Assembly (NCBI GenBank): GCA_903873045.1
Contig: CAIQND010000013.1
Location: 1-7,940, forward strand
DNA: 7,940 nucleotides
Direction of reading: 5' to 3'
Source: an uncultured Methylococcaceae bacterium
Lineage (GTDB): Bacteria > Pseudomonadota > Gammaproteobacteria > Methylococcales > Methylomonadaceae
Notes under the pieces: model-generated
What the model saw: the letters and a program-made list of their open reading frames with translations, nothing else
What the model was told of the DNA's origin: nothing
Databases searched by the model: none
Made by a program: the position numbers and the translations under genes
Shown: piece after piece, positions 1-5,904 of the stretch
How positions within the stretch are numbered: the first letter of the stretch is position 1
Layout: every line of letters begins with the position of its first letter

Positions 1-15
1 ATACAGGTATCGTCA

Positions 16-128
16 CCGTAGAGACGCGATTTATCGCGTCTCCGCGATTTATCGCGTCTCTATTTATCGTGTCCCTACCGAAAACCCACGGGTTATCCAT
101 TTAGACGCGATAAATCGCGTCTCTACGG
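16..128. repeat. MITE-like element with terminal GACGCG palindromes in inverted orientation
   Basis: The left end (16-42) and right end (102-128) are near-perfect reverse complements of each other, and each is itself palindromic. The left palindrome at 21-42 has 10-base arms (GAGACGCGAT / ATCGCGTCTC) around a 2-base centre; the right one at 103-122 has 9-base arms. The interior is short and non-coding, with a small AACCC/GGGTT inverted repeat near 83-94. This layout suggests a small non-autonomous dispersed repeat or a composite of REP-like palindromes. No transposase is present. Whether it is mobile, and whether copies occur elsewhere in the genome, cannot be seen here. Confidence 0.7.
25..75. 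repeat. Tandem 18-base units within the palindromic element
   Basis: The unit CGCGATTTATCGCGTCTC at 25-42 is repeated exactly at 43-60. A degenerate 15-base partial third copy follows at 61-75, differing at three positions. The tandem units extend the left palindrome only, so they look like a local slippage or recombination expansion of one arm of the larger element rather than a separate repeat family. Confidence 0.8.
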
Positions 129-152
129 AGATTAATTTATAGTTGATAGGTA

Positions 153-260
153 TAAGGTAATTTCTGCGAAAGAACTTACCCATTAGACGAATCCAATCGC
201 TTGCTTGATTGGGAAAACCCTACTTTTAATGGGTAAAATATTCTCCGGAAATCACCTAAC
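153..260. repeat. Dispersed palindromic element, copy 1 (long form)
   Basis: This is an imperfect nested palindrome. The outer arms are AGGTAATTT (155-163) and AAATCACCT (249-257), with one mismatch. The perfect 10-base inner arms are TTACCCATTA (176-185) and TAATGGGTAA (227-236). The loop carries about 31 extra bases (190-220) that are absent from the second copy at 4525-4602, and these form their own small hairpin, CCAATC (193-198) with GATTGG (207-212). Copies 1 and 2 share TACTTTTAATGGGTAAAAT exactly. It lies just upstream of the STAS gene, so it may influence transcription or mRNA structure, but nothing in the sequence proves a function. Confidence 0.75.
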
Positions 261-318
261 AACTTTAAAATAAAAAGACTATACTCAGTCAATTTGAACT
301 TTCGGCATCAACAAACCA

Positions 319-657
319 ATGAAATTAAATCTCGAAAAAATAAAGGGGTGTAGCATCCTGTTTATTCAGGAAGAAAGAATAGACGCGCATAATTCAGGTG
401 AATTAAAGGAATATATTCTGCATTTGATAGAACAGGGTGAAGTCAATATTGTTGTGCAACTGGAAAATGTACGTTTTATAGATAGCTCAGGTTTAGGTGC
501 CTTGCTATCAGGCTATAAAAATGCGGCTGCTAAATCGGGTAAACTGACCTTGGTATCTTGCAAGCCACAAGTATTATCAATGTTTGAACTAACTCGGTTA
601 AACAGGGTTTTTGAGATTTATACCGATTTAAATGAAGCGTTTGAAAACGAAACTTAA
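319..657 (+). CDS. STAS-domain anti-sigma-factor antagonist (RsbV/SpoIIAA-like)
   Basis: A 112-residue single-domain cytoplasmic protein of the size usual for free-standing STAS antagonists. The family binds and sequesters an anti-sigma/serine kinase when unphosphorylated and releases it when phosphorylated. The signature DSSGLG is at residues 55-60, following a hydrophobic strand (residues 43-54), so the phospho-acceptor would be one of the serines at 56-57. No transmembrane segment, signal peptide or additional domain is visible. The next gene, nine bases downstream, encodes a HATPase anti-sigma factor, the expected binding partner, so the two form an obvious partner-switch operon. The start is the first ATG after the repeat-rich leader; no strong Shine-Dalgarno precedes it. 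No PP2C phosphatase that would reset the switch, and no sigma factor, is encoded in the window, so the regulated output is unknown. Confidence 0.9.
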   Translation: MKLNLEKIKGCSILFIQEERIDAHNSGELKEYILHLIEQGEVNIVVQLENVRFIDSSGLGALLSGYKNAAAKSGKLTLVSCKPQVLSMFELTRLNRVFEIYTDLNEAFENET

Positions 658-661
658 GAGG
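656..661 (+). promoter_or_regulatory. Ribosome binding site of the HATPase gene
   Basis: AAGAGG overlaps the stop codon of the STAS gene and lies five bases before the ATG at 667. It supports that start and suggests coupled translation of the antagonist and its kinase. Confidence 0.6.
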
Positions 662-666
662 TATTT

Positions 667-1089
667 ATGTGTAATTCGGTTCTACAGGTTGATGTAATCA
701 TTCCGACACAAACCAAATATCTGGATTTGATTGGTAGCATTGGTGAACATATCGCCAAAGATATCGAACACTTTTCTGGTGACCGGGAAGCGTTGGCTTA
801 TCATTTAAACCTGGTATTAACCGAAGCCACTACAAATGCCATTAAACATAGCGCCCTAATGACTCCAAAAGACACAGTCAGAATAACTATCCATATTCAG
901 GATAATGAGCTGAATATCAAGGTTTATGATCATGGGCAGGGTTTTGATCTTGAAACCGTGCCCTTGCCTGATTTTGACCAACCTAAAGAAAATGGAATGG
1001 GGCTGTATTTTATCAGAACCTTAATGGATTCGGTGACTTACACCAAGCAGGATGATTGCAATGTTTTGGAAATTATAAAGCATCTATAA
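667..1089 (+). CDS. Anti-sigma regulatory factor / serine kinase, HATPase_c family (RsbW/SpoIIAB-like)
   Basis: A 140-residue GHKL-type ATPase. In this family the protein binds a sigma factor or other target and phosphorylates its STAS antagonist on serine. The Bergerat-fold motifs are all present and ordered: N box with E53 and N57 in the segment LTEATTNAIKH, G1 box DHGQGF (D88, G90, G92), and G2 box NGMGLYFI (G110, G112) before the final helix. The length is normal for a stand-alone RsbW-like protein, with no sensor or dimerisation domain as in true histidine kinases. It follows the STAS gene by nine bases, so the two are almost certainly co-transcribed and interact. The target may be a sigma factor, or another protein such as a secretion or cyclic-di-GMP regulator as in some gammaproteobacterial switches; the sequence does not decide. 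Confidence 0.9.
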   Translation: MCNSVLQVDVIIPTQTKYLDLIGSIGEHIAKDIEHFSGDREALAYHLNLVLTEATTNAIKHSALMTPKDTVRITIHIQDNELNIKVYDHGQGFDLETVPLPDFDQPKENGMGLYFIRTLMDSVTYTKQDDCNVLEIIKHL

Positions 1090-1145
1090 CGCAACGTTTC
1101 AGGTTTTAAACACAACTGAAAGTCAATAATTTAAACGGTAAATAA

Positions 1146-4100
1146 ATGGACATGCAATCAACTCAACCCACCCCATCCTGGACTGCTTCTTTTCAAAAAA
1201 TCGCTGAACGGGCTTTGGGCAAGGACACCGGTCAACAATTATGGCAAAAATATCAATCCGCTTTACCGACTAACTACCCAGCGTTGGTATCACCGCGTTA
1301 TGCTTTAAAAGATCTGCTGCATCTTGAACAACTATCCACCTCAAAAAGCCACGCTATCAGTCTGCTTAAACCTTATAAAGAAATAACGGATTACCGGTTG
1401 CATTTTTACAGTCAACAGGCACATTTTCTGGATGAATACCTGCCGGTTCTGGAAAATATGCACCTACGAGTCATCGATCAGGTTCAGTTTCCCATCACCC
1501 TTAACGGCACCACGCAATTTATTAGAAGCTTTACCATTAAAACAGCAACAAACCAATGTATCCCTTTAAGTCGTGTTAACACCCCATTACTAAAAACCAT
1601 TCAAGTCATACTGGACGGCAAAAGTAATAATGATGCACTTAATAAACTGTTGGTGTTAACCGGCATGGCTTGGCAAGAAATTGATGTGCTGAGGGCTTAT
1701 CGAAATTATTATTTACAACTGGGGCATCAAACGTCCCGTGCCACAGTTCATCATGCCTTAATCAATAATCCTGTTGTTGCTTTGTGCCTGTTTAATTATT
1801 TTGAAGCCCGCTTCAGACCTAATCCGGATTGGAGTGAACCGGTACTCAGGGAAGAACAGGCCTTATTTCCCTTGCGCCTGCAATTACTGGACAGCATGGC
1901 TACTGTTTCTGATATTAATGATGACCGGATTTTACGCACCCTGTTTAATCTGATTGATGCAACGATGCGCTGTAATTTTCATTTACGGCGTAACCTGAAT
2001 GATGATGATTATTTTGTTGCCTTCAAAATTAATAGCTTAGGGGTTATCGACATGCCCTCCCCTAAACCGAAAAACGAGATTTATGTCCATGCCGTTGATA
2101 TGGAAGGTATTCATCTGCGTGGTGGTAAAATTTCGCGGGGTGGAATACGGTGGTCTGACCGTCCCGATGATTTTAGAACGGAAATACTGGGACTGATGCA
2201 AACCCAGATCAGCAAAAATGCCTTAATTATTCCGACCGGCGCTAAAGGTGGTTTTGTATTAAAGAAAAACTTCTTAAAATTCTCGCCCCAAGGCTTTAGT
2301 CTAGACCTAAAAGAAGCGGGTAAAAAAGCTTACATTACCCTGATGCACAGCCTGTTGGATTTAACCGATAATTATACGGATGGCGCAATCGCCCGATTGC
2401 AGAACATCGTCAGTTATGATGATCCCGATCCCTATTTAGTCGTGGCTGCCGATAAAGGGACGGCGAGTTTTTCAGATATTGCCAATGCCGTTTCAGCCGA
2501 TTATCAATTCTGGTTGGGCGATGCGTTTGCCAGCGGGGGTTCCAAAGGGTATGACCACAAAGCACTGGGCATTACGGCTCGCGGGGCTTGGAAATGCGTA
2601 CAACGGCATTTTCAGGAATTAGGTAAAGACATACAAAACGAAACCTTTACCGTGCTGGGTATTGGCAGCATGGATGGCGATGTTTTTGGTAATGGGATGT
2701 TATTGTCGCCCTGTATCCGTTTAGTGGCTGCTTTTAGTGGACAACATATTTTTATTGACCCCACCCCATCGGCCAGCCCTGCCCTGTTTAATGAACGCAA
2801 GCGCTTATTTAAATTACCGGGCTCAAGCTGGAATGATTATGACCGGACACTGATTTCTGAAGGCGGTGGCGTTTACTTTCGGTCAGACAAAGATATTCCG
2901 GTTTCAGCCGAGTTAAAAAAATGGCTGGGCATACGTTACAAAACACTGGATGGAGAATCCCTGATACGTTACCTGTTGGCGGCTCCGGTAGACTTATTAT
3001 GGTTGGGCGGTATCGGCACCTACGTTAAAGCCAGCACTGAAAAGCACGAAGACGTTGGTGACCACAGCAATGATAATGTGCGCGTGGATGCCGTCAATCT
3101 GGGTGCCAGGGTCGTTGGTGAAGGTGCAAATCTGGGCTTTACGCAAAAAGCGCGTATCGAATACAGCTTGCGCGGTGGCCGTATTAATACCGATGCAGTT
3201 GATAATTCAGCGGGTGTCGATACCTCTGATCATGAAGTTAATTTAAAAATTCTGCTCACCGGTTTACAAAAGAAACACGTTATCACTGACTATCAACCGT
3301 TATTTATCAGTATGACCGACGCTGTTTGCCAACAGGTATTAGCCAATAATTATGCCCAGAGCCTTTGTTTATCATTAGAGCAATTACGCAGTGCCGATAA
3401 TGCCCCCACTTTTTTGCAACTGGCAGAACGCCTGGAAGCCGTTGGCTTTTTGGATCGGGTGGTTGAATCTTTCCCGCCCGGAAAAACCATTTTAGCCCGG
3501 TCTGGACAACTAATAACCCGTCCTGAACTTGCCGTGTTAATGGCTGCCAGTAAAATGTACTTAACCCGGCAAATACAAGATCAAACCGCTTTGCTACATG
3601 ATGAATGCTGTGCTTGTTATTTACAGGCTTATTTTCCCGAGCAGGTTAATGCGCATTATAAAAATGACTTATCCGCCCATCCTCTGGCCAGTGAAATTAA
3701 AGCCACTATCGTCAGTAATAAAATAATCAATCAAGCGGGATGCAGCTTTTTAAGTCTGGATAGCGACAGCGAAAACGCCAACATATTGGATCATGTTGGT
3801 TGTTATCTGACTTTTGACCGGGTTTTGGACGGTGATGCACTGCGTGAGTCAATTTATGCGCTGGACAATAAAATACCGGCAACTACTCAATATCACTATT
3901 TGAACCAGCTTGAAAAAATGCTCACCGATTTTTGTCGCTGGGCTTTATTGCATAATAAAACCATACGCCCGGATACCCAAACCATTAATTGTTACAGCCG
4001 CTATTTACAAGACTTTAAGTATTATTTTAATCAACAAGAGAGCCTTCAACGTAAACAACAAATAGAAACCTACCGCCAAGAAGGCTGTTCAGAAGCACTC

Positions 4101-4520
4101 GCACAAAAGCTGATGTTTATATCCAACCTTAATGATTTCCCGTTTATCGTTTCGTTATCCGCTGAAACCGCAACCGACTTTGTCACCGTCTACACGTTGT
4201 TGAACGAAATCACCGGTTATCTGGGCTTGCATGAAGTCTACGAGCAACTGGCAAAAATGCCTCCGCATGATTATTGGGAGCAAAAAGTGTCAACTGATTT
4301 ACAGGCGGATATAAAACGCATCTTATGTCTGTTGATTAACAACATTCTGTTAAGCACTGCGGCAAACTGTGCAGACTACTTCGATTTACCCGCTGAAAAA
4401 CAAAAAATCAATCAATACCGACGAATTTATCAAGAAATCAAGTCGATTTTTCCGATAAACCTGATGCCTTATATTGCGTTAACCAAGGCACTGGAGAAGT
4501 TGGTTGCCAGGATTGAGTAA
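1146..4520 (+). CDS. NAD-specific glutamate dehydrogenase, large (GDH2/Bac_GDH) type
   Basis: This enzyme catalyses NAD-dependent oxidative deamination of glutamate to 2-oxoglutarate and ammonium in the cytoplasm, usually in a catabolic or nitrogen-balancing role. The protein has 1124 residues. Family hallmarks are visible: RGGIRWSDRPDDFRTE (331-346), the substrate/catalytic segment PTGAKGGF (363-370, with K367 as the likely catalytic lysine), the glycine-rich dinucleotide-binding segment GIGSMDGDVFGNG (505-517), and GEGANLG (658-664) followed by NSAGVDTSDHEVN (687-699). A long, mostly helical C-terminal part follows. Typical bacterial 180-kDa members have about 1600 residues, so this one lacks several hundred N-terminal residues, including the ACT-like region. 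The frame is intact and the 56-base upstream gap has no room for them, so it appears to be a naturally short form. ATG 1146 was chosen; a second ATG at 1152 is possible, as no strong Shine-Dalgarno decides between them. Confidence 0.93.
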   Translation: MDMQSTQPTPSWTASFQKIAERALGKDTGQQLWQKYQSALPTNYPALVSPRYALKDLLHLEQLSTSKSHAISLLKPYKEITDYRLHFYSQQAHFLDEYLPVLENMHLRVIDQVQFPITLNGTTQFIRSFTIKTATNQCIPLSRVNTPLLKTIQVILDGKSNNDALNKLLVLTGMAWQEIDVLRAYRNYYLQLGHQTSRATVHHALINNPVVALCLFNYFEARFRPNPDWSEPVLREEQALFPLRLQLLDSMATVSDINDDRILRTLFNLIDATMRCNFHLRRNLNDDDYFVAFKINSLGVIDMPSPKPKNEIYVHAVDMEGIHLRGGKISRGGIRWSDRPDDFRTEILGLMQTQISKNALIIPTGAKGGFVLKKNFLKFSPQGFSLDLKEAGKKAYITLMHSLLDLTDNYTDGAIARLQNIVSYDDPDPYLVVAADKGTASFSDIANAVSADYQFWLGDAFASGGSKGYDHKALGITARGAWKCVQRHFQELGKDIQNETFTVLGIGSMDGDVFGNGMLLSPCIRLVAAFSGQHIFIDPTPSASPALFNERKRLFKLPGSSWNDYDRTLISEGGGVYFRSDKDIPVSAELKKWLGIRYKTLDGESLIRYLLAAPVDLLWLGGIGTYVKASTEKHEDVGDHSNDNVRVDAVNLGARVVGEGANLGFTQKARIEYSLRGGRINTDAVDNSAGVDTSDHEVNLKILLTGLQKKHVITDYQPLFISMTDAVCQQVLANNYAQSLCLSLEQLRSADNAPTFLQLAERLEAVGFLDRVVESFPPGKTILARSGQLITRPELAVLMAASKMYLTRQIQDQTALLHDECCACYLQAYFPEQVNAHYKNDLSAHPLASEIKATIVSNKIINQAGCSFLSLDSDSENANILDHVGCYLTFDRVLDGDALRESIYALDNKIPATTQYHYLNQLEKMLTDFCRWALLHNKTIRPDTQTINCYSRYLQDFKYYFNQQESLQRKQQIETYRQEGCSEALAQKLMFISNLNDFPFIVSLSAETATDFVTVYTLLNEITGYLGLHEVYEQLAKMPPHDYWEQKVSTDLQADIKRILCLLINNILLSTAANCADYFDLPAEKQKINQYRRIYQEIKSIFPINLMPYIALTKALEKLVARIE

Positions 4521-4524
4521 TACT

Positions 4525-4602
4525 TAAGGTGGTTATCTAGAAAAAACTTACCCATTAGGCGTACTTTTAATGGGTAAAATTATTCTTCAAAAATCACCTA
4601 AC
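4525..4602. repeat. Dispersed palindromic element, copy 2 (short form)
   Basis: This is the second copy of the element at 153-260, in the same orientation. It keeps the perfect inner arms TTACCCATTA (4548-4557) and TAATGGGTAA (4568-4577) around a 10-base loop, and the right outer arm AAATCACCT (4591-4599); the left outer arm is more degenerate (AGGTGGTTA, 4527-4535). It begins only four bases after the glutamate dehydrogenase stop codon. The transcribed hairpin might therefore protect or terminate the upstream mRNA, although no U-tract follows directly. It also marks the left edge of the defence-like operon. Confidence 0.75.
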
Positions 4603-4631
4603 GCCATTCGAACAACATCAATCAGCAGGTC

Positions 4632-4660
4632 TTGGATTTATATAATCTTCGTTGTATAGA
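4632..4660 (+). promoter_or_regulatory. Candidate sigma-70 promoter of the three-component operon
   Basis: TTGGAT (4632-4637) and TATAGA (4655-4660) are separated by exactly 17 bases, each close to the -35 and -10 consensus. Transcription would start near 4667, just before the ribosome binding site at 4675-4679. A perfect TATAAT at 4641-4646 is an alternative -10, but no -35 box is recognisable at the right distance from it. The position, after the repeat and before the nuclease gene, fits an independent promoter for the downstream operon. Confidence 0.45.
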
Positions 4661-4683
4661 CGATCTACTTTAACAAAGGTAAA

Positions 4684-4713
4684 ATGGAATTTTTTAGAAC
4701 TTTTTTAAATTGA
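4684..4713 (+). CDS. Possible nine-codon leader peptide ORF coupled to the nuclease gene
   Basis: ATG 4684 opens a tiny frame encoding MEFFRTFLN and ending in a TGA at 4711-4713 that overlaps the ATG of the next gene as TGATG. AAAGG at 4675-4679 lies four bases before this ATG, whereas the nuclease gene has no Shine-Dalgarno of its own. This arrangement is what translational coupling through a short leader would look like. The peptide contains no run of a single amino acid that would suggest classical attenuation. It is too short to establish by sequence alone and could be coincidental in A+T-rich DNA. Confidence 0.35.
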   Translation: MEFFRTFLN

Positions 4714-5672
4714 TGAAATACGCCTATGAAGACCTCAGTCCAGAGCAATTTGAGAACCTTATAGTGTTGTTATGTAAACGTTTACTCGGAATATCTGTAC
4801 AAGGTTTTTCAAAAGGGCCAGACGGTGGACGTGATGCTAAATTCGTAGGAACCGCAGAAATTTTCCCCAGTAAATCTGCTCCTTGGAATGGGACGGTCAT
4901 CATACAAGCTAAGCATACTAACGGATATAACAAAAAGTTCTCTGAATCTGACTTTTTTTGTAATTCTGGAGTAAATACTGTAATTGGTAAAGAGATTCCT
5001 AAAATCAAGAAGCTTAAAAATAACAAGCAACTTGATCATTACATGTTGTTCGCAAATAGAGGCTTGGCAAGTAACGCGGAAAGCGAAATTCGTGCGCATA
5101 TATCTACACAATGCAATATCCCAGAAGAGTCTATTCATCTTTGTGGCACCGGACAACTAGAACTCTATTTTAAAGATTTTCCAGAAGTGCCAAAATTGGC
5201 GCAACTTGACCCAATAGATTCACCGCTCATTGTTAGTCCTGATGACTTGGCTGAAGTCGTACTGGCTTTCGCACTGAACAAGGATACTGTTCAAGAATTC
5301 CTTGATGACCCACCAACACCTCGTGTTCCTTTTGAACAAAAAAATACACTCAATAATATGAGTGCTGAATATGCCAAAGCCCAACGGACACGCTATTTAA
5401 AAGATACAGCCCAGATTAAAACATTTCTAGCTGCACCAGAAAATATGGTATTGCTTGGCCTGTATGAAACTGTAGTTGATGAGTTTAACTTTAACATTAT
5501 TGCCAAGCGCAAAAATTACCAGTCTTTTGACGAAGTTATGAATTATCTTACAGATTTACTTTTTAATCGTGACCCTGTTTTGCGACAACATAAAAAATTA
5601 ACCAGAACTATGCTTTTCTACATGTACTGGAACTGTGATATTGGGGAGACTAGCGATGCTGAGACCGACTAA
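4713..5672 (+). CDS. ABC three-component system effector: PD-(D/E)xK nuclease-like domain with C-terminal ABC-3C-type domain
   Basis: A 319-residue cytoplasmic protein. The N-terminal part (about 1-155) has a restriction-endonuclease-like pattern: a helix with E14 in SPEQFENL, then GPDGGRD (36-41) with D41 as a likely metal ligand, and VIIQAKH (62-68) giving the Q65-x-K67 variant of the D...(D/E/Q)xK active site typical of Mrr-like nucleases. The C-terminal part (about 175-319) is mostly helical, ends in WNCDIG (306-311), and resembles the C-terminal adaptor domains of ABC-3C effectors; this second match is from memory and less certain. The gene overlaps the middle-component gene by 17 bases. 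An in-frame TTG at 4710 is an alternative start, and a TAG at 4695 excludes any longer form. The presumed role is nucleic-acid cleavage once the ATPase and middle component are activated. Whether it targets DNA or RNA, and invader or host, is unknown. Confidence 0.8.
   Translation: MKYAYEDLSPEQFENLIVLLCKRLLGISVQGFSKGPDGGRDAKFVGTAEIFPSKSAPWNGTVIIQAKHTNGYNKKFSESDFFCNSGVNTVIGKEIPKIKKLKNNKQLDHYMLFANRGLASNAESEIRAHISTQCNIPEESIHLCGTGQLELYFKDFPEVPKLAQLDPIDSPLIVSPDDLAEVVLAFALNKDTVQEFLDDPPTPRVPFEQKNTLNNMSAEYAKAQRTRYLKDTAQIKTFLAAPENMVLLGLYETVVDEFNFNIIAKRKNYQSFDEVMNYLTDLLFNRDPVLRQHKKLTRTMLFYMYWNCDIGETSDAETD
5643..5648 (+). promoter_or_regulatory. Ribosome binding site that fixes the middle-component start
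   Basis: GGGGAG lies seven bases before ATG 5656 and is the strongest Shine-Dalgarno in the operon. It favours ATG 5656 over the in-frame GTG at 5635 and TTG at 5641, both of which lie upstream of it. It sits inside the nuclease coding region. Confidence 0.65.
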
Positions 5673-5904
5673 GCACTCGCATCCTGATAGGACGGTGATC
5701 AATGTCTCACTGTTACTACTGGTACGCCTTAAAAAACAACGTGTGGAAGATTATTCTGCGCTACGAAATTACGTAAAAAATTCAGTTGCTGGGGGCGATG
5801 TGTTGTTTTTGCCTGCGCTGAACTTTCTTTTTCTTATGGGTTTAATTGACTACCGACCTAAAACGGATGCTGTGGAATATGTAGGATCAAATGAAATTAT
5901 CTAA
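5656..5904 (+). CDS. ABC three-component system middle component (MC6-like)
   Basis: An 82-residue protein with no catalytic motif, signal peptide or membrane segment. It starts MLRPTKHSHPDRT, and its C-terminal half contains GGDVLFLPALNFLFLMGLID (residues 47-66) followed by a short strand-like end. This looks like a compact winged-helix-type or small adaptor fold. Such small proteins encoded between a nuclease effector and a DUF2326-type ATPase are the defining middle components of ABC-3C systems, and the N-terminal LxPTKH pattern recalls the MC6 group. The MC6 subtype is a recollection, not a search result. The gene overlaps the effector gene by 17 bases and the ATPase gene by 14, so the three products are probably made in fixed proportion. 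The proposed role is to couple the ATPase state to the effector. Confidence 0.72.
   Translation: MLRPTKHSHPDRTVINVSLLLLVRLKKQRVEDYSALRNYVKNSVAGGDVLFLPALNFLFLMGLIDYRPKTDAVEYVGSNEII
5883..5886 (+). promoter_or_regulatory. Ribosome binding site of the ATPase gene
   Basis: AGGA lies four bases before ATG 5891, inside the end of the middle-component gene. It supports the 14-base overlap as the real gene junction. Confidence 0.45.

Noticed and set aside
25..75. Tandem palindromic units read as a CRISPR array
   Set aside because: The units are directly adjacent with no unique spacers, and there are no cas genes.
280..285. TATACT as the -10 box of the STAS operon promoter
   Set aside because: No recognisable -35 box lies 16-18 bases upstream, so the match is not supported enough to annotate.
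1097..1121. TTTCAG/CTGAAA hairpin between the HATPase and dehydrogenase genes as a terminator
   Set aside because: The stem is six weak pairs with a 13-base loop and no following T-tract.
2612..3246. Open frames on the minus strand (2612-2800) and plus strand (3055-3246) inside glutamate dehydrogenase
   Set aside because: They lie entirely within a well-supported enzyme gene in other frames, and their translations show no domain or good ribosome binding site.
4724..5156. Two minus-strand open frames opposite the nuclease gene
   Set aside because: They overlap each other and the conserved nuclease motifs, and their composition looks like antisense translation.
5635..5655. Longer start of the middle component at GTG 5635
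   Set aside because: A strong Shine-Dalgarno (5643-5648) lies downstream of GTG 5635 and at ideal distance from ATG 5656, and the family-like N terminus begins at the ATG.
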